Part shown: positions 9,111 to 19,900 of the stretch, piece by piece | Layout: each line of letters opens with the position of its first letter | How positions within the stretch are numbered: the stretch's first letter is position 1 | NCBI RefSeq assembly: GCF_000485595.1 | Contig: NW_014577146.1 | Span: 360,143-384,007 of the forward strand | DNA length: 23,865 nt | Reading direction: 5' to 3' | From: Priapulus caudatus | Lineage: Eukaryota > Priapulida > Priapulimorpha > Priapulimorphida > Priapulidae | The notes under the pieces: generated by a model | Databases searched by the model: none | Told to the model about the DNA's origin: nothing | The model's input: the letters and a program-made list of their open reading frames with translations, nothing else | Made by a program: the position numbers and the translations under genes

Positions 9111-9317
9111 GGTGCTACAAATGTCTTTAAAATTCTACATAAATTGGAAGTGCCCACGCACAACGGGGTCCGCGGGCGACACAGTTTTAGAGCTGAGGCT
9201 GCCAGACTCTGAAACAGACTACCAGAAAACTTGAGGTCATGTGGAAATTTTCATGATTTCAGAAAAATGCTAGGTTCGTGGGAGGGGGATAAGTGCAAAT
9301 GTGCAACGTGTAAATGA
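9111..9317 (+). pseudogene. LINE ORF2 C-terminal fragment, decayed
   Basis: Read in one frame ending at TGA 9315-9317, the translation contains HSFRAEAARL, then an in-frame TGA (9216-9218) at the position where the family normally has Trp, then NRLPENLRS and a Cys-rich end KCKCATCK. The pattern 'SFRxxAARLWNxLPxxLR' is characteristic of the C-terminal tail of reverse-transcriptase proteins in CR1/L2/Jockey-like non-LTR retrotransposons. Only the last ~65 codons remain and upstream sequence belongs to another repeat, so this is a 5'-truncated, inactivated insertion. Clade assignment is uncertain. Confidence 0.78.
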
Positions 9318-9484
9318 TTTTATTGAATTCTATGTATATTTCGTGCTAAATGTTTATCTGCTGAACGTTTTATATCTTATCTGTTTTCTAATTCTATATT
9401 TGTTGGTCGGCGGAAAAGTCATGGCTTATGTTCTCTGTACAACACTACCGACGTTAAATAAAGTTTACTTTACTTTACTTTACA
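9318..9484 (+). mobile_element. LINE 3' UTR with AATAAA and (TTTAC)n tail
   Basis: AT-rich sequence after the ORF2 stop, then AATAAA at 9457-9462, then four TTTAC repeats (about 9465-9484). A short tandem repeat at the 3' terminus is usual for several non-LTR clades. The 107-codon open frame across this part (9301-9624) is a chance frame. Confidence 0.7.
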
Positions 9485-9669
9485 AAGCGTATAAATATTA
9501 CGGTACAACAACACGATCCCGATTCACGACGAGCGGTGGCGCTACTATCGAAACTCGTGTAGGTAATGAAGTGATTGGATGGGTACTACGCGTCGCTACA
9601 ACAACCTTTTATATGCAGCTCTAGTGACCTTTGGAGTCCATCTACACAGTACACGACAGACTACTAAAA
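9485..9669 (+). promoter_or_regulatory. Upstream region of MRPL43
   Basis: This 185-bp interval separates the LINE tail from the MRPL43 start codon and must contain the proximal promoter or 5' UTR. A TATAAATATT string lies at about 9490, but no element is certain. The LINE insertion therefore sits directly upstream of the gene. Confidence 0.35.
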
Positions 9670-12665
9670 ATGTCCTCGGCAACGAGAACCAGTGCTTATC
9701 TCAAAAATATATTACAGAATGGAGTAGGTAGATATGTTTGTCAGTTACAGAGAGTAACGTTTCAATTCTGCAAAAGTAGAGGAGATAGCAAGGGCATCAG
9801 GTATCTAGAACTTAGTAGTACAGTCTTTATATAATAATCATATTATTATTATATTTTGGTTTAAAATTAGTTGATTACAAATTTGAAGCTTTGCGACCCG
9901 CACTGCCACAACAGGCACTTGGAACGTCTCAATAAAAAAATTAATGGTAAATAAACACGAAATGTACCAAAGTCTTAATGTTTCTCTACTCTATTTCGCA
10001 TATAATCAGTTGTAAATGCCAGTCAAATGCTCATCTGCAACACACAAGTACACCGCACGCCTGCCCTGTGCTGCATGCACAAACAACATGAATAAGAGAG
10101 CAGGTAGGAAAGCGCGATCGCTAAATTCGCTTGACGCTCGCTTCATTTCACACAATCACAGAACGAAAACACGTCACGCTCCCATCTTGGTAACTATGTG
10201 TACATAAATGTTCACTTGTTCGAATTATAACTCTGTCCTTTGTGCTTACCTACTCCCACCAGAGATATCTCGTGAAATCCTGCAGGAAATGTTCTCTCCG
10301 TGAAAATGTAAAGAGGACGTATCATCCGAAAATCCCTAACGGCGCTACTTTCGATCGATCGCTGTAGTCGTGTGTGCGTGACGTCATGCCTTCGCGCGTT
10401 GTGCTTAGCTTGGCGGGCCTCGAAACGGAGCTCGAAGGCCGGCAGCAGCTCATCCCGGCATGCAATGCGCCCCATTACTCGTGTATAAACAGACATCTCG
10501 TCCTCTTTACATTTTCACGGAGAGAACATTTCCTGCAGGATTTCAGGAGATATCTCTGGCAGGAGTAGGTAAGGACAAAGGGCAGAGTTATAATTCGAAC
10601 AAGTGAACATTTATGTAAACATAGATACCAAGATGGGAGCTGTTGGATGTATATTCGTGCTGTGACGGTGTGAAATGAAGCGAGCGTCGAGCGAATTTAG
10701 CGATCCCGCTTTCCTACCTGCTCTCTTATTCATGTTGTTTGTGCACGCAGCACAGGGCGGGCGTGCGGTGTACTTATGTGTTGCAGATGAGCATTTGACC
10801 GGCATTTACAGGTGATTATATGCGAAATAGAGTAGAGAAACATTAAGACTTTGGTACATTTCGTGTTTATTTACCATTAATTTTTTTTATTAAGACGTTC
10901 CAAGTGCCTGTGCGCACTGCCGCAGTGTTAGTAAGTACAGACTAGTCTTTATATAATAATCATATATATTTTGGTTTAAAATTAGACAATTACAAATTTG
11001 AAGCTTTGCGACCCGCACTGCCGCAGTGTTGTATGTTGATCTGTCTATTTCAGTATTTGATGAACTTTCAATTTGTCTCTCTCCTTCTTCGATATACTAC
11101 TACTAGGCCTAGTCCCTTAAACTTTGAAGACTAGGTAATCTTTATCTTTATGGGGTTATACTAGTTCATTCTGATGTTTTCTGGATTTTATTAATTATTA
11201 CAGCTGCAAGTTAAAACTTCTCGCTTCCCACTGGCACTACGCTGGCAAGCGTAGGACCCCTATATATTCTTATTAATATTACATTGATTTAGTATAGTAT
11301 ATTAGGGCCATTGTGGATCAAGGATAGTTTGGGACCCCGCAAGTGTGTTTTTACATATGTGCTAAACTAACCAGAAATCCACAAAGGCCATCTTCAGAAA
11401 AAACTCATTGACTTACCCTATCCGCTATCGCATCGATCATCTGAGCGTGATCATTGTTTTCGGCATGTGCCATCTTTTAAGGATCCTTTTAAGTTTAGCT
11501 TCTTTGTTTCTGTCATTCCGTATTGGAATTCTCTTCTTTCATCTTTGGTCAATTGCAACAAATTTGCAACTTTTTACACTGCAATCCGCAGTGTTGATCT
11601 ATCGATTTGATCCACTTCTCTCGCCGTCTTCGTTATAGTCCCTAGGACTTTTGAAGACTAATATTTATGAGGTTATCGCAATGATGTGTGGCTAGAGCTA
11701 CATTTCAGTGACTCCAACAGGTTAGGTTAGTTAATTATGTGTGTCACAACACATAACCTGTAAAATACACAACCTGTAATAAAACCTTGTTAATAAACTT
11801 TATGGCAGTTAGCAGGCCTAAAGTAGTAAATAAATTCCTGATCATAAGAAGTTATGTTACCTTCCTCGTTTTGCAATTGTTTAAAGGTACGTTGCCCAAA
11901 AAGCCCATGTTGTTTCCCCGGTGTGTTTTGGTGCTTACATATATGTATTGTAATTACAGAGACTTTATAGAAACACATCTTGTAGATTTTGCAAAGCAAA
12001 ACGCAGGTGTAGCAGTATACGTGCAACCAAGGCGTCACCGAAGACCTTATGTTATTGCAGAATATTGTAAGTTTAACTAAAGTAACTTTAAATACATCTA
12101 GGTAGCCGGCTACAATGATACTCAAGCCTCACTGCTGTATCTATCTTTGTCATTCCTATTGATACTAACACGTGAATAGATTTGTGTAGCAATCAAATAA
12201 TTTGCTTCATTGATGTATCCAGTTAATGTTGTGCTTACTGTCACATTAATAACCTAACTAGTAAGACTAAGCTTGTGATGAATCATGTTTGTATTATTGG
12301 AATTTTATTCAGTTTTATGAAGCTTCCAAATTTCATTGTTTTCAGTGAATGGCGCTAAAGTAGACTTTTGTGTGCACGAGCAGAATGCAGATGAGGTGAG
12401 TCGATGGTTGGAGCATCTTCGAACCCGCTGCGGAGTGCAAATACAGAGGCTACGTAAACAGCACCACACAGATCACCCAAGCATTCAGGGACAGTGGACT
12501 CCTTTTGTGAACCTTCCGACGGAATTAAACACAACGCAGTTCCCGAGTGAGAATCTGTCACGTGCCATACAACGGCAGCCGACTGCAACACAGAAGATAT
12601 TGGACATGGCAGCGAAACAGCAGGCTGCATCCGGTGATCAGGGTTCTGAGAACAAACCAGTGTGA
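9670..12665 (+). CDS. MRPL43: Mitochondrial ribosomal protein L43 (mL43), three exons
   Basis: Exons are 9670-9800, 11960-12066 and 12346-12665 (558 nt, 185 aa plus TGA). Introns are GT-AG in phases 2 and 1, with donors GTATCT and GTAAGT and acceptors TTACAG and TTTCAG. The protein begins MSSATRTSAYLKN; LQNGVGRYVCQLQRVTFQF matches the conserved N-terminus. Exon 2 supplies DFIETHLVDFAKQNAGVAVY and exon 3 supplies LRKQHHTDHPSIQGQWTPF, the family signature. The fold is the thioredoxin-like L51/S25/CI-B8 domain (about residues 20-125), with a variable Gln/Thr-rich tail. It is a structural component of the large mitoribosomal subunit, nuclear-encoded and imported. The start has A at -3 and aligns with family N-termini. 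Intron 1 (2159 nt) has been enlarged by a fold-back element and LINE fragments; intron 2 is 279 nt. Confidence 0.95.
9811..9907 (+). repeat. Left copy of ~95-bp direct repeat flanking the fold-back element
   Basis: Begins just after the MRPL43 exon 1 donor. It shares TCTTTATATAATAATCATAT, TTTTGGTTTAAAATTAG, TTACAAATTTGAAGCTTTGC and GACCCGCACTGCC with 10927-11022. It is too long for a simple target duplication, so the fold-back element either inserted between two pre-existing repeats or duplicated its flank. Confidence 0.85.
9907..10911. mobile_element. Fold-back element with ~413-bp arms, in MRPL43 intron 1
   Basis: The left arm (about 9907-10319) and right arm (about 10499-10911) are reverse complements with only scattered mismatches, joined by a ~179-bp GC-richer loop (10320-10498). 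The arms include CAAGTACACCGCACGC and AAATGCTC, also found in the dispersed repeats C1-C3 (about 2945-3020, 8570-8640), so the families are related. The arms give mirror-image open frames (10016-10207 plus, 10611-10805 minus) that look alike only because of the inversion. No transposase was found. In the pre-mRNA this would form a very long hairpin. Confidence 0.9.
10927..11022 (+). repeat. Right copy of ~95-bp direct repeat
   Basis: Direct repeat of 9811-9907. Small indels occur in the TATTATTA tract and near TTAGTTGAT versus TTAGACAAT. It is followed by CACTGCCGCAGTG, a small palindrome that also follows the right arm at about 10916. Confidence 0.85.
11016..11165 (+). mobile_element. LINE 3'-end fragment
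   Basis: Aligns with the end of the next LINE fragment (about 11578-11690): GCAGTGTT, TTGATCT, CTTCGATAT/CTTCGTTAT, CCTAGTCCC/AGTCCCTAGG, TTTGAAGACTA and TTATGGGGTTAT/TTATGAGGTTAT. Only the stop region and 3' UTR remain. Confidence 0.6.
11467..11690 (+). mobile_element. LINE ORF2 C-terminal fragment and 3' UTR in MRPL43 intron 1
   Basis: One frame (11467-11610, TGA stop) reads PSFKDPFKFSFFVSVIPYWN, then SLLSSLVNCNKFATF. The 'YSFFxRTIPxWNSLP' block is the well-known tail of Jockey/CR1-like ORF2 proteins. It belongs to a different LINE subfamily from the fragment at 9111-9317. The annotated frame is intact, but everything upstream (reverse transcriptase core, endonuclease) is missing. Confidence 0.7.
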
Positions 12666-12715
12666 GGCACGGAAAACATCCATGAGAGCTTCACCTTGCC
12701 ACGTGCAATGATAGA

Positions 12716-12721
12716 AATAAA
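12716..12721 (+). terminator. Probable MRPL43 poly(A) signal
   Basis: AATAAA lies about 50 nt after the MRPL43 stop codon. A second AATAAA at 12911-12916 could be an alternative site, so the 3' UTR is either about 70-80 nt or about 270 nt. Confidence 0.6.
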
Positions 12722-13924
12722 TAGGATAGTAAAACATTACACGTTCTTCTTGGCTAAGCCACATTGAAGCCCAATTAGTCTATCTAAGGCTCCAAGCCGT
12801 ACAATTGATGAATGCTAGCTTAACTGACACCTTGTGACTTGTGTCGTTTATAAGTATACAACCTTATGGCCAAATTCATATTAGGTTGTCCAATATCACT
12901 GCTATTTACTAATAAAATGCTCAATTGAAATTTTTTATGCATTTATTAGTTGTTTACCATTCGTAATTAAAACAGGTTTCCAAACGGGGAATTTTTGCAC
13001 GCATGCCGAGTTCATACACATCTTTGCCTCTCCTACCTAATAGTGCTATCACGTGATCAGTGTTTTATTGTGTAACATAAACTGTGGGATGAGGCTGTGT
13101 TACAATAGTGATAATTGAATGATCATTAAATTCGACATAAGTAGGTGTTTGTAGTGTACATGCATATGTCTATAATCTCAACTAAAATAAAAATACTTAG
13201 GATATTTTATAATAAAACTACTTTCTGTCTAAGTTATTATAACCATTATAATTCTTTATCGTTTTAATCATAAACTTTCAACTGGGAAGTTTACTGTTCA
13301 CCAACATTTATTACAATATTCAGCTGATTGCTCGAGTCAAAAAAAGAACAATAATTGTAGGCATGTAAGTACTGTCATAACATTGGACATAATTATAGGA
13401 TTTTGTCACTTATGAGTTCCTTTTCATGATGATAACTCGAGTCATTTTTATTTTATTTTCGCAAACAGGTTCAAACGATATTTACAAAACCTCGGGGATC
13501 ATACTCGTATAACAGCTACTTGTCACAATGCAAAATTCACGTTGCTATCACCTTCCACAGATGTCAGCGTCAGTTCTACTTTGTTCCTCATGTATTCCGA
13601 ATGAAACCCTGATCCTGATCTCTTACTGCGTACCTTCTGGAAGAGTATGGATAAATACGTCCTCAATTGTATTACAGCACTTCCCTTACCGATACACCTT
13701 TAACTCTATCCAATCCGATCAAGCGTCATTCATTTAAAAGGAATTTATATATTATCAATGCAGGGAATTACAGGTAGTAGAATGCTTGTGATCATAAACT
13801 TGGGGGCATTGTCGGAAACATCTTGTAACAGTCTTACTTATAATTGTTTCTGCGTTATAATAGCACTGATTATTATGCAGAGCCACATCATTTCTGACAA
13901 TGGCTCCAAGAGTCCTAACTAACT
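12722..13924. other. Intergenic region between convergent genes
   Basis: About 1.2 kb of AT-rich DNA between the 3' ends of MRPL43 and NOC3L. I found no conserved exon, repeat copy or RNA gene. A 69-codon plus-strand open frame (13528-13737) has no domain or splice support. Confidence 0.5.
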
Positions 13925-13930
13925 TTTATT
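13925..13930 (-). terminator. NOC3L poly(A) signal
   Basis: AATAAA on the minus strand begins 17 nt downstream of the TAG stop. The resulting very short 3' UTR supports this TAG as the natural end rather than a further splice. Confidence 0.65.
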
Positions 13931-13946
13931 CTATCTAGAAAAGCTG

Positions 13947-16900
13947 CTACCTGACGAGAGTAGTCTGTGCAAATGAAAGTACCTTCGACTTTGACGAAAC
14001 TGGTCTTCGTGGTCCTGGCAGTGGTATGGATGGAGAAAAATTCATTTCATCTGGGTTAAACTCTTCAAACAATTCCATATATGTCCTGAAAATCAAATGT
14101 AGTTTTTAAAAGTATTTCAGTGATTCATACATATACAGTCACCACGAGCCACATGAACAGGCAGGTTTTTCCTGATTACACAAACTCACTAAGGACCAAA
14201 AATGTGTATAAGCACATCACGTCACAAATTAATTAGAAATTTTAATAATAACTATATTTTCACTTCATTTTACTTGCGTTAATAAGCTCAAAAACCAAAA
14301 ACCTTTATAGGTGAGCTAATATTTTTTATGCTTACTTGCGAGAAAGCTCCATTGGTAGTTGAGCAGGTCCTTGCAATGGGGCACCTTGACAGATGTGATG
14401 ACTGAGCTTACGTACAGCAGGATGATGGTGTCGCTGAGAAAGAACATCACAAAGTTGCTTTGCTCTGCAACAGTGCAGTGGACTACCTCCCCCTCCCATC
14501 TATTTCCATATCAATCTGCACTAGTAACGTGAGAAAATTCTCACACAGAGCATTGAGACTAAGTCTCCATATAGCCGAGTGAGTTTGGAATCTTAAATAG
14601 GCTAGCGTTTTCTAGTCGCACCGAGAAAAAGACAATTTATAATATTAAAAATTGTGGACAAAGAGGAACTCCTGTGTCACTTTAGACATCCGACATATAC
14701 GAGAACCAGAACATTGATCGATGGTATTTACTACATGGCGTGTATGCATGCCATCACGTTACAGGTAGGTGAGAAAGTTACGTCACCGATGCACTAAGAT
14801 GGTGCGAAAATGGCCATGTCATTACGTTACTGGTAGCCATGGAAGTCATGTAACACATACACTAAGATTATGTGAAAATGATTATGCCATTACGGTACTG
14901 ATAGCCATAGAAGACACGTACACTAAGATGATGCAGCTCCCAAAGTGCAGAGTTGTGCGCATTGCAGTATTCGGGCTCTGGCAGATCAGGGAGGTAGATA
15001 CCACTGCCCTGGTTGTCGCTGTCCAGAAGAACGTCACTCTTTGGAAACAGCTGCAGACAAGTTGTTGCATGAATATGTGCTGACACAATACACAGTCAAC
15101 CCTGAGTTAGCGGTCAACTGTATAAAATGGATACTCGTATAAAAAAGGGACACTTTTGGAGTTAACTTTGAGTGACCACTGTATACAGGTTTGATTGTAT
15201 ATCGCATAATATTGTCTCTGACTGCATATAAGGGTTATCAGTTCTGTAACTTGCATTTGCTGTTTTTGCATTAGTATTTGTGCAAGGGTAAAGAAATTCC
15301 AATGAAAATCAATGCAACAGAATACTCTTGCCATGGAGAAGTTACAGATAGATTAAATTGGAAAATTGTCATACCATTGCATGCTATATTTACATTAAAC
15401 TATTATCACGTAACTTTGTAATTTCGTAACTATATCATGTAACCTTGTAATCATGTAATTTTGCCACTGAAACTAGTCAACATTACAAAGAAATGATTTC
15501 ACTGCTCATGTGTTCTACGATCTATGTATAGTCTGTACCTGCAGTAAGGCACGAACAATGATCAGGACAGCTATAGTACTGTTGTGCTCCAACTGTAGAC
15601 TTAGGATACACAGCCTCTTGATAAATGCAACAACCCTGTGGAACGACACCTGTAAAATAACACCAGCATGATAAAGGTGTATAACCATACAAAGTGTACA
15701 ATATCACACAAGCTAGGTTACGAGGACTATTAGTTCATAAAGATATACGGTTCCACACGTACACATTAACTTGATCATTCAACTAGTAGTACAACTCAAT
15801 CTAATAGTATCTTCTAATTTTATTCTTGTTAAAACCAAGAATTATATGAAGGAAAATACAGCATTCTCCCAGAGGTAGTTTATTATGCCTCTACAAAAAC
15901 TCAATATTTATAAGAAGAAGAGATAGAGAAGAGCGACAATACTAATATAGTGCTCATTTACGAAAATAACTATATATAATATAGCAAGTGGAAATTCAGA
16001 AGAATGAGTGCACATAAAAATGAGAATGACAGTGCGAGCATGAGAAATAGGTACGTTACCTGTTTTCTACGTTTAATTATCATCATCTCCATGCACTTTA
16101 GAGCAAGAGGTGCATCATTACTTGTTGTACCTGAAATATTTTCCATCGTAAATTATAACCATAATTATAACCATTATATTCGGTTATATTCTTTCTACTC
16201 CTTGACTACAAGCTTTACTAAACACATCTCCGCCAATATATATATATAACGCATCTCTTTAAAATCCTAAATGCACATATCATAAACAGGGCTCGCTCTG
16301 GACGTTTTACAGTTAAGTTTGAGCCAAGAGTTGAGCCACCAAAATTATTTTTGAGCCACCAGTGTAGTAAAATCGCCCCTGTCATTTATTTATCCCATTT
16401 TGCGAAGGTGGCGAACGCCAGAGGTAGCCCTGATAAATACGAAACATCCAGTTTAAGCACTGTGGCAGATTGTAAACATTTTGCAAATCGATCTAGTCGT
16501 AACACATTGTAATAAAGCCCAGCAACAATAGTAAACAAGTACATGCTAAATCAAGCACCATCGTCATATAACTCCTCAAGCATACAGTACCTGCACGCAG
16601 CTTGAACAGAATGTTGTAGATGTCAGTGTAGAAGCGAAGTGGATCGATGTTCAGGGATTCACCCTGACCCGACAAAATGTTGAAAACAGTCTGAATGCAG
16701 TGAAGCATCTGCCTGTGGTTCAAGTCCTAGTGATAGAACAAAGATAACACGTCACATTCGGTGCATGATATATTCTGGTCATGTCGACATTGTCATGCAA
16801 CTTTCTTGGGCAAATTTGCAAAAAGCAATCATCTAACCAGATAAATGGGAGTGCATCTAGATCAGACTACCACCCAAATGGTAACTCTGACAAATCGGAG

Positions 16901-19900
16901 TCAAGCAGAGTTAGCTCGCACCTGCGATTGACTGAGGAGATCATTATGACAATACAATACAATGCTACAGCTATTCATGTAATCGGAGTCAAGCAGAGTT
17001 AGCTCGCACCTGCGATTGACTGAGGAGATCATTATGACAATACAATACAATGCTACAGCTATTCATGTCTACTACGTACACTAGCTCAAATAACTACTAT
17101 AATCCCAACACGTATCCTCCCTTTCCTTTCTGTCGTCTCGCAAATAATTCAGGTGAGCATTCAGATGGAATGGATGTTGCTGTTGAACTATACCTATTAT
17201 TTTTCATACAAATCATATACAGTCCATTTTACCGTTAAGCACAAATGTTAAAGTTATCTATTTATTTGACTGTATTACTGCACTATATTGTTACTGTTTA
17301 TAATAAACTCACCCCAGATTCGACAAGCTGATGTAATACCGAGATGAGATCATCAAAGAACTCTACGTTTATCAAATGTGCATACCTGTAAAAAAGGGGT
17401 TCAGGTAGTTCCAACGTGCAGGTGTGTGTGCATGCATGCGTTCGTGCCTGTGTGTGAGTGCGTTAAGGCATATTTTTAAATAGTAGGTATAGTATGCCTT
17501 CAACTTGACTTCTTTTATTACTGATTTTTGTGTCTGCAGAAGCAATTAAATGTACTATAGATGATTACTATGCATCACATGTCCCAGAGGTGCAAATGTA
17601 CAATGGGCAGGCAGTGGTATAGAGCCACCCCACAATCACTATGTTATTTAATGACCTCCACAGTGGTTAACTCATCGGACAAGTCTCAAGAATACATCTT
17701 GTCCGTTAAAAGATGTACATTGGCAATTGTAGTCCACTGCATTGCCCTGGAAGTTGCTATGCGTTAATGACACCCCTACATCTCAGGTTTCTCATGTTTA
17801 ACAAGGCGAGCACCTACATGGAACTAGTGATGTGGAAAAACACAAGAGGTCAGTACTGCTTGTTAGGAAGCACAAAAGAAAAAAGAAACTAGAGAAACAG
17901 GGGTAGATAGAAAGAGAGTGGTACTGAGCAAAAAAGAAACATTCAGATTGATATAAAAGAGTTACGTGTCTTGAACCAAGTTGTATCAATTGGAAATAAG
18001 CACTTACTTGGATAAGCCTTCCAAAACAGATGACAATAAAATTGATTTTCTTGCTTTCTTCAAAATTCGGAAGTATATCAGAAATACAGCTTTGATTGTT
18101 CCCGTTTGCTGTCAAATAGAAAATGATACCTTTGAGCAATTTTTAAACTTGTATTGTTAAGCAACAATTTGCATTGCACCATGGTAGGAGGATACGCAGA
18201 AAATGATCTGCTCGTAATTCACATGCATGCAAAATGATGCATATGATAACAATTACACATATCAAAATAACAGTAAGAAACCTGAAAAATGCACAAGCTC
18301 TGTCAGTAAATATTAACGCACAATGTATGTCAACTCACAAATTTCGTCTTTTTGGCTTTACTCTCTTCAGCCTCAGCTTCCAGTAGCTCTTTGTTAAGAG
18401 TCTCCATCTGTTTATTACGCTGCAAAAGAGATGTGCACATTGTCTCAGTATTAAGTAGTTACACTGTAGCCATCAGACTTGTCTCGTTTTGTTTTTGTTT
18501 TTTTATTCACATTTGCTAATACCTATATCAAGCCATCACTAGCCTGCTCACTTATCAGATATTGGTCAATATAAAAGATATAAGCTTTCAATTTGATGAA
18601 AGTATAGATTAATCAAATCCTTGAAATCATGAAGGTAATTGAATAAAAGCACATTTATTTTACAGTAAGGTTATGTACTTATACATGAGACACATTATTA
18701 ATGTCGTAAGCAATTCGTAATTGTCGTCAGTTAAGGAATATATCTATAAAATATGTGCTAATGAGGCCTGAGGGGAGTATTATTATTAATAAATTCCGAT
18801 AAACAGAGCTAACAGCTAATGCGAATATCGGTTCAATTAATTATGTATTACCAACATTTAGTACCCACAGAAACGAACCTGCTATGATTGCTAACACCTG
18901 GAATTACAAAACCAAACCTGATAAACGTTGGCTGGTAAATGTGAACCAGGCAGCAACTAACAATCACCTTTCTTTCTCTTTTTGACATTTTGAGCATTTT
19001 CTCCTTCTTTGTCATGAGTTTCTCCTTCTTTGTCTGTGCCTCTGCCTGTGCACTTAAGTTGACATTCTTGATGTTTAACGACAAGAATGCATCCAGTACC
19101 TAATGATAAATGATAAATCTCTTAAAAAAACACAATTCACAAACACAAAAAGAACAGAAATTGAAACATTTTTTACAAGCACATTCCTCTTTGCAGCATT
19201 TATATGCAGCAGAAGTTACAGAAGAGATTTTTAGATTAAAACCTTGTCACACTCAGACAAAAATTGCTCATTTATGTTGATATACTATAGTTAGCACATT
19301 AGATCATCGCAACACTATTTCATGCAAACTGCATATACATGATTAGGACACCTTTGCTGGAAGAATGTAGCTTCTAGTCTTAATCAGCTTTCCAATCGCT
19401 TGAGTTGCCTCCATCGAAGCCTCACCAAGTTTATCCTCCTTGAATAGCTTCTTAACCGCATTGCATACTTCATCGGATATCTGCAAGATAGAAAATTTCA
19501 AGATTCACACAGAATTTCTATAACCACATTATCCTCAGCTATCATTTCTAGCTAATTTTTCTGGACTATTTTATTTATTTTTATTAACTATTTTATTTAT
19601 TCTATTACCTTTTTATCATGAAGAATTTTAGTTGCAGTTGAATATTTAACCTGCACTGTATATAGGATATGTTAGATGTTATACAGCTGCACAAAAGAGT
19701 TTGCCTAAACCAACTGGCCCAACAGTTTGGAATGAAGCAGTTGTATGATACTTTTATGCCCCGATATGCTATTTTACCTCACGAGACTTGTGGGCCATGA
19801 AAGGTATGAGCACAGTGATGATGTTGAGTCTATAGTTGAAGTGAGGTAGTGCAGTTAGCAAGCTACACAGGCACTTCACTGCAATGACAGCCAATCCATG

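Noticed and set aside
10016-10805. Two similar ~63-aa proteins on opposite strands (10016-10207 and 10611-10805)
   Set aside because: They are the same sequence read from the two arms of one inverted repeat; no start context, splice evidence or domain supports a gene.
11408-11638. 76-codon frame on plus strand
   Set aside because: It overlaps the LINE fragment in another frame; the real signal is the neighbouring frame with the ORF2 C-terminal motif.
13528-13737. 69-codon open frame between MRPL43 and NOC3L
   Set aside because: Short, AT-rich, no domain, no flanking splice or poly(A) logic; chance length for this composition.
17561-17767. 68-codon frame and CGGACAAG/CTTGTCCG hairpin in a NOC3L intron
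   Set aside because: No domain; the hairpin has only 8-bp arms and was not found elsewhere in the window.
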